Shown: positions 7,911-14,576 of the stretch, piece after piece
How positions within the stretch are numbered: position 1 is the first letter of the stretch
How the letters are laid out: every line of letters starts with the position of its first letter
Made by a program: the position numbers and the translations under genes
Notes under the pieces: generated by a model
Databases searched by the model: none
Told to the model about the DNA's origin: nothing
The model's input: the letters and a program-made list of their open reading frames with translations, nothing else
DNA from: Bacteroidales bacterium
GTDB lineage: Bacteria > Bacteroidota > Bacteroidia > Bacteroidales > UBA7960
Assembly: GCA_003557965.1 (NCBI GenBank)
Contig: PWND01000340.1
Location: forward strand, 1 to 19,011
Reading direction: 5' to 3'
DNA length: 19,011 nt

Positions 7911-8042
7911 AATAAATGTACTAAGCAAAGGTATAACAAGCTTATATACCAGCTAAAGCGGCAACATCAATTTTTAGATAGAATTTGTATTTTTAAAACC
8001 TGTAAGATTCTTTCTCTTTATGAAACATTTGTATTGCAATAA
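7908..8042 (+). pseudogene. In-frame remnant of the YgiQ C-terminal tail after the TGA
   Basis: Reading through the TGA at 7908-7910, the frame stays open for 43 codons to a TAA at 8040-8042. With Trp at the TGA, the junction reads FFQ-W-NK, then KQRYNKLIYQLKRQHQFLDRI. This matches in spacing and character the FFWYK...LxxLKRxxRxDLIDRL tail I recall for Bacteroidota YgiQ proteins. A single TGG-to-TGA change would explain it. The last 50 bp overlap the 3' end of the opposite-strand small gene, so the final residues may not be original. Confidence 0.55.
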
Positions 8043-8172
8043 AAATAACCAAAGGCGATAATAGCAGGTAATTTACAATCCATCCAATAACACCAAAGCC
8101 AAGAAACCATGATGAAGCAGTTGCAACTATCAGGTATATTATAAGCCAAAAAGTTTTTTGTGTTTTTGTCAT
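7993..8172 (-). CDS. Small two-helix membrane protein, unknown function
   Basis: A complete 59-codon ORF runs from an ATG at 8170-8172 to a TAA at 7993-7995. The product has two hydrophobic helices: about residues 8-24 (FWLIIYLIVATASSWFL) and 28-50 (VIGWIVNYLLLSPLVIF and on). These are separated by a short Gly-rich turn, with a lysine-bearing N-terminus (MTKTQKT) and a basic/charged tail (HKEKESYRF). Trp, Gly and Pro content and the clean two-helix pattern speak for real coding. A perfect minus-strand -7 box at 8219-8226 precedes it. It is convergent with ygiQ and divergent from the sirtuin gene. I do not recognise a family. The inner membrane is the likely location. Confidence 0.65.
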   Translation of the reverse strand: MTKTQKTFWLIIYLIVATASSWFLGFGVIGWIVNYLLLSPLVIFIAIQMFHKEKESYRF

Positions 8173-8218
8173 TTTAATTGAATGTTGTATTTTGGTTTAT
8201 ATAATAAAATACGCAAAA

Positions 8219-8226
8219 CAAATATA
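8219..8226 (-). promoter_or_regulatory. Possible -7 box of the small membrane protein gene
   Basis: The minus strand reads TATATTTG, 46 bp upstream of the ATG, identical to the box before the siaC-like gene. No convincing -33 element is seen. The box supports the 59-residue ORF being transcribed. Confidence 0.4.
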
Positions 8227-8281
8227 TATGTTGTTTATATAAAAAAAAGCGTTTGATAGTAATAGTTTTAAAGAATAGTTA

Positions 8282-8289
8282 TATATTTG
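8282..8289 (+). promoter_or_regulatory. Possible -7 box of the sirtuin-trmH unit
   Basis: The plus strand reads TATATTTG, about 110 bp before the sirtuin ATG. A TTTG lies upstream at 8252-8255, but the spacing (26 nt) is longer than usual. The leader would contain the palindrome at 8335-8349. Confidence 0.38.
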
Positions 8290-8334
8290 AAAAGCTTATT
8301 AATAGGCTAATACAACTCACAACCGGGAATAATA

Positions 8335-8349
8335 TTAACAAATTGTTAA
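8335..8349. repeat. Palindrome TTAACAA-A-TTGTTAA in the sirtuin leader
   Basis: There are perfect 7-bp inverted arms around one central base, 52 bp upstream of the sirtuin start and downstream of the candidate -7 box. The shape fits an operator for a dimeric repressor, but AT-rich sequence makes such palindromes by chance fairly often. Confidence 0.3.
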
Positions 8350-8401
8350 AAAAATTTATACAAGCTTGATTTTGAAAACCTTAAATTAAAAAGACAATAG
8401 T

Positions 8402-9097
8402 ATGGCAAAAAAGAAAATCGTAGTATTAACCGGAGCAGGCATAAGTGCTGAAAGCGGCATAAGTACTTTTAGAGACAGCGGCGGGCTGTGGGAGAAGTAT
8501 GACATATCAGAAGTTGCAACTTATGAGGCCTGGCTAAACAACCAGGAACTGGTAATAGATTTTTACAACCAAAGGCGCAAGCAGCTTTATGATGTTGAGC
8601 CCAATGCAGGCCATTATGCGTTGGTTAAGCTCGAAGATAAGTATGATGTACGAATAATTACGCAAAATGTTGATGATCTTCACGAGAGAGCCGGGTCCAA
8701 AAATGTAATGCATTTACACGGAGAACTTAAAAAAGTTCGCAGCACTGTTGATGAAGATTTGGTTTATGAGCTTGATGGATGGGAGCTTAAAATAGGTGAT
8801 AAGTGTGAAAAAGGCTCGCAACTAAGGCCACATATTGTGTGGTTTGGCGAACCGGTACCAATGATTTATGAAGCAGCACAACTAACCTCAACTGCAGATC
8901 TAATCCTAGTTATAGGAACATCATTGAATGTTTATCCTGCAGCAGGGCTTGTTGGTTATGCCAGGCAAAATGCACCTATCTTTGTAATAGATCCTGGTGA
9001 GTTAAGTGTAGCCCACATCCCGAGTGTCAATTTTATTTGCGAAAAAGGAAGTGTAGGCGTTCCTAAATTAGTTGAGCAACTGCTAAAAGAAACCTAA
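8402..9097 (+). CDS. NAD-dependent protein deacylase, class III sirtuin lacking the zinc cysteines
   Basis: This 231-residue sirtuin removes acyl groups from lysines using NAD+. It shows the NAD-binding motif GAGISAESGI (11-20), TFRD (22-25), TQNVDDLH (87-94), the catalytic His106 in HLHGE, and GTSLNVYPAAGL (172-183). FYNQRR contains Tyr55 and Arg58 at the positions that bind succinyl or malonyl lysine in CobB and SIRT5, so desuccinylase/demalonylase activity is likely. The segment that normally carries four zinc-binding Cys (about 110-140) has only Cys135, so no structural zinc is expected; this is the usual form in Bacteroidota as I recall. The length is typical. The TrmH-type gene follows after 13 bp on the same strand. 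Confidence 0.93.
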   Translation: MAKKKIVVLTGAGISAESGISTFRDSGGLWEKYDISEVATYEAWLNNQELVIDFYNQRRKQLYDVEPNAGHYALVKLEDKYDVRIITQNVDDLHERAGSKNVMHLHGELKKVRSTVDEDLVYELDGWELKIGDKCEKGSQLRPHIVWFGEPVPMIYEAAQLTSTADLILVIGTSLNVYPAAGLVGYARQNAPIFVIDPGELSVAHIPSVNFICEKGSVGVPKLVEQLLKET

Positions 9098-9110
9098 AAA
9101 GTTCACCAAA

Positions 9111-9638
9111 ATGAAAAAGCTTTCAATGGATGAGCTTAACAGGATTAGTTCAGAAGAATTTAAAAAAAAAGAAAAATTTCCGCTAATTCTGATTCTTGAC
9201 AATATTCGCTCAATGATGAATACAGGCTCAGTATTCAGGACATCTGATGCTTTCAGGCTGGAAGGAATTTATTTATGCGGCATTACTGCTACTCCACCAC
9301 ACAGAGAAATAAACAAAACAGCCTTAGGTGCTACTGAATCGGTTGAGTGGAAATATTTTGAAAAAACTACAGATGCTATTAAGCTATTAAAAAACAAGGG
9401 ATATGTTATAGTTGCCCTGGAGCAAACCAGTGAAAGTAAGGATCTTATGCATTTTAAGCCGGATAAAAACAAAAAGTATGCAATTATTTTTGGCAATGAG
9501 GTTAAAGGTGTTGAAAATGAGGCTTTAAGCTTGTGTGATTTTTGCATTGAAATTCCCCAGTTTGGCACCAAGCATTCGCTTAATGTAGCAGTAACTGCCG
9601 GTATAGTGGTTTATTCTTTTTTTATGAAGCTTGCGTAA
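9111..9638 (+). CDS. TrmH/SpoU-family RNA 2'-O-methyltransferase
   Basis: This 175-residue SPOUT methyltransferase uses SAM to methylate ribose 2'-OH in tRNA or rRNA. The three family motifs are present. Motif 1 is the DNIRSMMNTGSVFRTSDAF segment (residues 30-48, with Asn38 and Arg43). Motif 2 is IIFGNEVKGV (125-134, Glu130). Motif 3 is IPQFGTKHSLNVAVTAG (148-164, Ser156, Asn158), which forms the trefoil knot and SAM site. It has no N-terminal substrate-binding L30e-like domain, only about 25 extra residues, so it is a minimal form. The exact nucleotide target cannot be read from the sequence. It follows the sirtuin by 13 bp, probably in one transcript, and converges on porT with a 29-bp gap that holds no obvious hairpin. 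Confidence 0.92.
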   Translation: MKKLSMDELNRISSEEFKKKEKFPLILILDNIRSMMNTGSVFRTSDAFRLEGIYLCGITATPPHREINKTALGATESVEWKYFEKTTDAIKLLKNKGYVIVALEQTSESKDLMHFKPDKNKKYAIIFGNEVKGVENEALSLCDFCIEIPQFGTKHSLNVAVTAGIVVYSFFMKLA

Positions 9639-9667
9639 AAATTGGTAATATTTTCAGCAATAATTGG

Positions 9668-10420
9668 TTATTCAAACATAAAGGAAACCATTACAATCTG
9701 AGACCTTAGCTGATCTATTGAGTTTGTGAATAAAGTATTTTCACGTGCAAGCATATCATTGATACCAAAAGATGCTTTTATTTCAATAGAAAATTTAAAA
9801 TAATAGAAATAATGTTCTATTCCTGTTCCCAACTCATAAAAGAAATCATGCCTTCCTACCCTAGCTATCACTTCTTCTTCATAATCTTCCTGGTCTTCAG
9901 CAGATGCCAGGTCGTAACTGTATTTTGCACCACCAATAACATAAACTCTTGTATTGCCAATTCTTACAGATTTATATTTAAAATGCAGTGGGACATCAAT
10001 GAATGTTGATTCAATTTTTTGAGTTCTGGTTACATATTCATTATTCCTTATGCCGGTATATTCAATTATTCTGTCGCCAAAGGTAAGTGTAGGTATTAGT
10101 CGTAAATCCCACTGATCTCCAAGTTTAAGGTTAGAAACTATTCCTATGTTAAATCCATATTCCGGAACCGGCCTCACAGAGTAGAGGGTATCAAAGATAT
10201 TACGATTTTGCAATGAATGGTCAAGTTTGGAAATATCTTCAACAGGCTTAAGAGCAAAGCTCATTTGATTCAGCCCTAAAGAAAAGCCAAAATGATATAC
10301 CCTTTCATCATAGTGTAACAAATTAGGGTGAACATGTAAACGCCTTTGTGAGAAGGCATCTTTACTTAAGAAAAATAAAGACAGGATAAATATACCAAGT
10401 GCGGCTATTATGCTCTTCAT
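9668..10420 (-). CDS. porT: Type IX secretion system outer-membrane protein PorT
   Basis: This 250-residue outer-membrane beta-barrel protein is required for type IX secretion in Bacteroidota. The signal peptide is MKSIIAALGIFILSLFFLSKDAFSQ, cut after FSQ or FS. The mature protein opens with NLLHYDERVYHFGFSLGLN and continues with LRLIPTLTFGDRIIEY, STFIDVPLHFKYKS and YVIGGAKYSYDLAS, which are the conserved PorT blocks. It ends in a phenylalanine-containing terminal strand (MVSFMFE). The ORF extends upstream to 10528, but that adds 36 residues with no signal-peptide logic, and a -7 promoter box (10465-10472) lies inside that extension, so the start at 10420 is preferred. No other T9SS gene is nearby, which is normal for this scattered system. 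It is separated from the xanthine dehydrogenase gene by 164 bp and is probably transcribed separately. Confidence 0.85.
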   Translation of the reverse strand: MKSIIAALGIFILSLFFLSKDAFSQRRLHVHPNLLHYDERVYHFGFSLGLNQMSFALKPVEDISKLDHSLQNRNIFDTLYSVRPVPEYGFNIGIVSNLKLGDQWDLRLIPTLTFGDRIIEYTGIRNNEYVTRTQKIESTFIDVPLHFKYKSVRIGNTRVYVIGGAKYSYDLASAEDQEDYEEEVIARVGRHDFFYELGTGIEHYFYYFKFSIEIKASFGINDMLARENTLFTNSIDQLRSQIVMVSFMFE

Positions 10421-10464
10421 AAGTAGTTGTGATTGTATTTTTTTACTACTAAAAAAAATAAACG

Positions 10465-10472
10465 CAAATGTA
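10465..10472 (-). promoter_or_regulatory. Possible -7 promoter box of porT
   Basis: The minus strand reads TACATTTG, matching TAnnTTTG, 44 bp before the chosen porT ATG. It argues against the longer start at 10528. No clear -33 element. Confidence 0.42.
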
Positions 10473-10584
10473 TTATTTTTTATTGTAAGAATTATGTGAT
10501 GTTTGAGGTTGAATAAACTCATCATCAAGAAAACAAGATATAAAAGGCAAGATATAAGTTATCCTTTTATGCTATACACGTTCT

Positions 10585-13152
10585 CTATTTTTTGCTTTTG
10601 GCAGACGGCTGTTTCATAGGAAGTTTTGTTCTTTTCACTCCGTCAAAAGCATAGAATGCATTTGCAATAGCGCCTGCTGTGGGACACATTCCAATTTCAC
10701 CGATACCCTTAGCTCCATAAGGCCCGTACATATCTTTTTCTTCAACGCCAATAATTTCCATTTCAGGCATTTCAGGTGCTCTCAGTACTCCAAGGTCTTT
10801 ATAGTTAAGACTTACCGGCCTGCCATTTTTTAAAGGCAGGTTTTCAGACAAAGCATATCCAATACCCATATGTATAGCTCCTTCTATCTGTCCTTCAAAA
10901 AACATCTGGTTCATAATTTTTCCTGCATCGTGAGCAGCAATAACTTTCTTTATACGGCCATCATCGTCGAGAGTAACAACCTGTGTAGCATATCCGTAGG
11001 CAAAGTGAATTTCGGGATCTTTAACATCATCTCCCGGCTTACAGGTCCAGTCGCATACGTACTTACCATTATAAGTACGGCCAGCCAATTGCTCCAAGGA
11101 GTGTGTTTTAAGGTCTTCATTTATTCGGGTAGCTGCATCTATTACAGCATTACCAACAAGAGCAGTAGCTCTTGATGATGTTGTCATTCCGGTAGGGATA
11201 TTAGCTGCAGTATCTACAATTACCTCAACTATTTCAGGATTAATGCCTGTTTCTTCATGTAAAGTTTGAATAGCCATAGTATGAACACCTTGCCCCATTT
11301 CTGTCCAGCCGTGGTGAATGATTACTTTCTGTGGCGATTTAATTTCAATTTTCACTTCACTTTCATCGTTCATGCCATTCCCTACACCAGTATTTTTTAA
11401 CCCCAGAGCTATACCGGCATATTTGGCATTTTGAAATTGCTCTTTAACTGCCAGCATAGTTTTTTTCAATCCAACACCTTGAAGTTTTTGTCCTGTTGCT
11501 GTTTTCGCTCCATCTTCAAGTGCATTGTTATATCTTATTTGCCACCGGTCGAAGCCGCCTTTCTTACAAATTTCATCAATACAGCTTTCCAGTGCAAAAA
11601 TAACCTGGGGAACTCCAAAACCTCTCATTGCTCCTGAAGGGATATTATTTGTATAAACGGTTTTTGCCTTAATATCAACAGAAGGCACTGTATATCCGCC
11701 AGTTGCATGCCCCACAACTCTTTCCATAACTTTTGTTCCAACAGAAGCATAAGCCCCTGTATCGCCTAATGCATTTAACTTCAGCCCGGTAAGCATTCCA
11801 TCTTTATCAGCAGCCAGGCTGATATTCATCCAAACAGGGTGACGTTTAGGATGCATCATGATAGATTCTTCACGTGTAAGATGAACTTTTACCGGTTGTT
11901 TCATTAAGTATGCATACATTGCTGCGTGGCCCTGAACTGTCATATCTTCTTTGCCGCCAAAGCCACCTCCGTTTTGAACTTGTACAACTTTAATCTTTTC
12001 TTCCTCAAGGGCAAGAATTTTGGCTATCTGCCTCCTGTCAACATAAACTCCCTGCCCCTGGCTATAAAGTTTTACCCCGTCTTCATCAGGAAGTGCAACG
12101 GCTGTTTCTGTTTCCAGGAAAGCATGTTCTATTCTTTGAGTTTCATAAACGGCTGATGAAACATATTTTGCCTCTTTAAAAGCTTTTTCCACATCACCCA
12201 GTTTTATTTTACACACTTCAAGAATGTTAGTCCGGCCTTCGTGAACCAGTGGGCTATCATGTTTAATTGCCTCATGCATATCCGTAACAGCTTCAAGCTC
12301 TTCATATTCAACAATTATAGCTGAAACAGCCTTTCGTGCAATCTCTTCAGTTTTTGCCACCACTCCGGCCAGAACATCTCCTATATAGTTAGTTGTTTGT
12401 CCTTCCTTTATCATAAATGGCCAATCCTGAAAAATCAGCCCTATATATTGTTCGCCCGGAATATCTTTAGCGGTAAAAATCCTTTTAACACCCTCAATTT
12501 TAGCAGCTTCAGAAGTATTTATTCTTTTTATTTTAGCACGTGGATAATCGCTAAACTTAAGAGCTGCATACAGCATTCCTTCAAAAAACATATCATCAAC
12601 AAACTTTCTATTACCGAGGGCTGTTTCAAAAGCCTGGTATTTGGGATACCTCTCACCAATTTTTGCAGTAATTTTTTGTGATGTGACATCTGCTCCATTT
12701 ATTTCTTTAAAAGCATGCTCAATTGCATCTACTATTTTAATATATCCAGTACACCTGCAAATATTAGGATTTACAGCTTTAGTAATTTCCTTGCGTGAAG
12801 GTGTTTTATTTGTATTAAACAGAGCTTTAGCTCTCATTATAAAACCGGGTGAGCAAAAGCCGCACTGAACAGCACCTTTTTCTGCGAATGCTTTTCCAAT
12901 AAAGCTTCTAAAGCTATCCGGCAGGCCTTCGGTTGTAATCACTGAAGTACCATCAATACTACTCATTTTTACCCTGCATGCAAGTTTTGCTTTGCCATCA
13001 ATTTCTACGGTGCAGGCACCGCACACACCCTGTCCCGAACAACCATCTTTTGGGGAGGTAATTTTATTTTCATTTCTCAAGTAATGTAAAAAAGTTTTTT
13101 CGGGATTTTCCGAGTATGATTTTTCAGCTCCGTTTAATTTGAATTTTATCAT
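10585..13152 (-). CDS. Selenium-dependent-type xanthine dehydrogenase, 2Fe-2S and molybdopterin domains fused
   Basis: This 855-residue molybdenum hydroxylase oxidises a purine or similar N-heterocycle. The N-terminal plant-type 2Fe-2S domain has Cys38, 43, 46 and 59 (CSGQGVCGAC). The second 2Fe-2S helical domain has Cys97, 100, 132 and 134 (CGFC, CRC). From about 170 onward come the two molybdopterin domains, with QGQGVYVDRR, the molybdopterin loop GGGFGGKED (395-403), PSGAMRGFG, TEMGQG (617-622) and the catalytic glutamate in GAKGIGE (Glu819). The fusion without an FAD domain and the length fit the family called selenium-dependent xanthine dehydrogenase, where selenium is a labile ligand and not selenocysteine; no in-frame TGA is present. 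Its ATG overlaps the stop of the threonine-synthase-like gene (TAATG), so the two are translationally coupled. No FAD subunit or Mo-cofactor gene is adjacent. The true substrate is unproven. Confidence 0.88.
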   Translation of the reverse strand: MIKFKLNGAEKSYSENPEKTFLHYLRNENKITSPKDGCSGQGVCGACTVEIDGKAKLACRVKMSSIDGTSVITTEGLPDSFRSFIGKAFAEKGAVQCGFCSPGFIMRAKALFNTNKTPSRKEITKAVNPNICRCTGYIKIVDAIEHAFKEINGADVTSQKITAKIGERYPKYQAFETALGNRKFVDDMFFEGMLYAALKFSDYPRAKIKRINTSEAAKIEGVKRIFTAKDIPGEQYIGLIFQDWPFMIKEGQTTNYIGDVLAGVVAKTEEIARKAVSAIIVEYEELEAVTDMHEAIKHDSPLVHEGRTNILEVCKIKLGDVEKAFKEAKYVSSAVYETQRIEHAFLETETAVALPDEDGVKLYSQGQGVYVDRRQIAKILALEEEKIKVVQVQNGGGFGGKEDMTVQGHAAMYAYLMKQPVKVHLTREESIMMHPKRHPVWMNISLAADKDGMLTGLKLNALGDTGAYASVGTKVMERVVGHATGGYTVPSVDIKAKTVYTNNIPSGAMRGFGVPQVIFALESCIDEICKKGGFDRWQIRYNNALEDGAKTATGQKLQGVGLKKTMLAVKEQFQNAKYAGIALGLKNTGVGNGMNDESEVKIEIKSPQKVIIHHGWTEMGQGVHTMAIQTLHEETGINPEIVEVIVDTAANIPTGMTTSSRATALVGNAVIDAATRINEDLKTHSLEQLAGRTYNGKYVCDWTCKPGDDVKDPEIHFAYGYATQVVTLDDDGRIKKVIAAHDAGKIMNQMFFEGQIEGAIHMGIGYALSENLPLKNGRPVSLNYKDLGVLRAPEMPEMEIIGVEEKDMYGPYGAKGIGEIGMCPTAGAIANAFYAFDGVKRTKLPMKQPSAKSKK

Positions 13153-14387
13153 TACAAAAACTTTTTAAGATTTTCAATATCAGGTGATACAGCTTCGGGG
13201 ATGCTTAAAGCATTTGTTATTGCATTAATGTCTTTTAATCCGCTTCCTGTAAGCAATACAATATTTCTTGTATTTTCAGCAATTTTTTCCTGTTTTTTAT
13301 ACTCCAGGAAACCTGCAAATGCAGCAGCTGATGCCGGTTCAGAAAAAATACCGGTATTTTTGGATAACTCTACTGAGGCATTTTGAATATTTTCATCAGA
13401 AACAGAAATGCTTTCCCCGTTATAGGATTCAATATATTGCTTAGCCATGTAAAAATTTCTGGGGATATCCACTGATATAGAGTCAGCTATAGTATTACTG
13501 CCATGTGTTTTAAAGCTACTTTCATTTAAGTTGCTGATAAGATTGCTACTACCTTCAGCCTGCACTGCAATAATTTTTGGAATACGGTGAATCAGCCCAA
13601 GCATTAGTAAATCTTCAAAACCTTTATAAATGCTGGAAATAATAACGCCATCACCTACCGGCACAAAGATATTGTCAGGCAATTCTTCTTTCAGTTGGGC
13701 AAAAAATTCAAAAGCTACCGTTTTTTTACCTTCAATAGTTATGGGGTTATAAGCAGTATTGCGATTATACCAGCCAAATTCTTCGCTGGCTTTAATGCTA
13801 AGGTCATAGGCATCATCGTACGAACCTTTTACAGGAATAATTTGTGCTCCATACATCATTATCTGTGTTATTTTTGCTATTGGAGCATTTTCCGGTACAA
13901 GTATAATAGCTTTTTGATTCGCAGATGCACAAATGCCGGCCATTGATGAGCCAGCATTTCCTGTTGATGCAGCAACAATAGTTTTGTGTCTTCTTTCTTT
14001 TGCAAAAGCCGAAACCATCGCTGACGCCCTGTCCTTAAATGAAAATGTAGGATTTTGGCTGTCATCTTTTAAGTATAGTAAATAAGGAAGTTTTTCGCCA
14101 TTAAGCTTAGAATACTCATACAAAGGAGTATCGCCTACTTTCAGCTTAGGGAAAGATGCAGTATCGTTAATTGGCAATAAATCTAAAAAGCCATTAAGCT
14201 TTAATATCGGGAAAGCTTTCATCTGCCTTTTTAAAGCTTCATAATCATATACTACTTTAAGCACACCTTTAGGCGGCATTTTTTCTGTATTGTCTTTACT
14301 GCATTTGCTGCAAAGATAAATTGTCTCGTTTGAGTTATACTCTTCACCGCAATCAATACATTTGTAGATAAATTTTTGGTCAGCCAT
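13152..14387 (-). CDS. Threonine-synthase-like PLP enzyme coupled to xanthine dehydrogenase
   Basis: This 411-residue fold-type II PLP enzyme would be annotated threonine synthase by similarity. An N-terminal zinc ribbon has Cys10, 13, 26 and 29. GDTPLYEY precedes the Schiff-base lysine Lys118 in SFKDRAS, followed by the phosphate-binding STGNAGSS (141-148), the PVGDG loop and GSGLKD near the C-terminus. This is the archaeal/Bacillus-type layout. No aspartate kinase, homoserine dehydrogenase or homoserine kinase is nearby. Instead its stop codon shares a base with the start of the molybdenum hydroxylase. That context makes a catabolic lyase or deaminase as plausible as threonine synthesis (O-phosphohomoserine to threonine). 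Separated by 189 bp from the upstream PLP enzyme on the same strand. The fold and PLP use are certain; the substrate is not. Confidence 0.8.
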   Translation of the reverse strand: MADQKFIYKCIDCGEEYNSNETIYLCSKCSKDNTEKMPPKGVLKVVYDYEALKRQMKAFPILKLNGFLDLLPINDTASFPKLKVGDTPLYEYSKLNGEKLPYLLYLKDDSQNPTFSFKDRASAMVSAFAKERRHKTIVAASTGNAGSSMAGICASANQKAIILVPENAPIAKITQIMMYGAQIIPVKGSYDDAYDLSIKASEEFGWYNRNTAYNPITIEGKKTVAFEFFAQLKEELPDNIFVPVGDGVIISSIYKGFEDLLMLGLIHRIPKIIAVQAEGSSNLISNLNESSFKTHGSNTIADSISVDIPRNFYMAKQYIESYNGESISVSDENIQNASVELSKNTGIFSEPASAAAFAGFLEYKKQEKIAENTRNIVLLTGSGLKDINAITNALSIPEAVSPDIENLKKFL

Positions 14388-14527
14388 CGCTATTACATTT
14401 TTGATAAAAAGTTAATAATTTCCCGAAAAGTTTAATATAAAAAGCTATTTGTAAATGTTTTACACGCAATTTAAAAAAGTGGCAATAAGCTAAAAGCAAA
14501 CAAACTACAGATTGCCATTCGTCTAAA

Positions 14528-14556
14528 CAAAAATAATAATTTTAGCAACAAATGTA
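14528..14556 (-). promoter_or_regulatory. Two possible -7 boxes before the threonine-synthase-like gene
   Basis: Two minus-strand matches to TAnnTTTG lie in the 189-bp gap: TACATTTG (14549-14556) and TATTTTTG (14528-14535). Neither has a well-spaced -33 element, so internal transcription start of the thrC-like/XDH pair is only possible. Nothing else is seen in the gap. Confidence 0.25.
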
Positions 14557-14576
14557 AAGTTCAAAATAGATAATTA

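Noticed and set aside
9639..9667. Bidirectional terminator between the TrmH-type and porT genes
   Set aside because: The 29-bp gap has direct, not inverted, AATTGGT repeats and cannot form a useful hairpin.
10421..10528. Longer start of porT at 10528
   Set aside because: The extra 36 residues look like translated leader, precede a classic signal peptide at 10420, and contain a promoter box.
10540..10570. Terminator for the xanthine dehydrogenase gene (ATAAAAGG, 15-nt loop, CCTTTTAT)
   Set aside because: The arms are 8 bp and mostly A/T, the loop is long and there is no clean T run after it; too weak to call.
10585..13152. Selenocysteine in the selenium-dependent-type xanthine dehydrogenase
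   Set aside because: There is no in-frame TGA; selenium in this family is a labile ligand, not an encoded residue.
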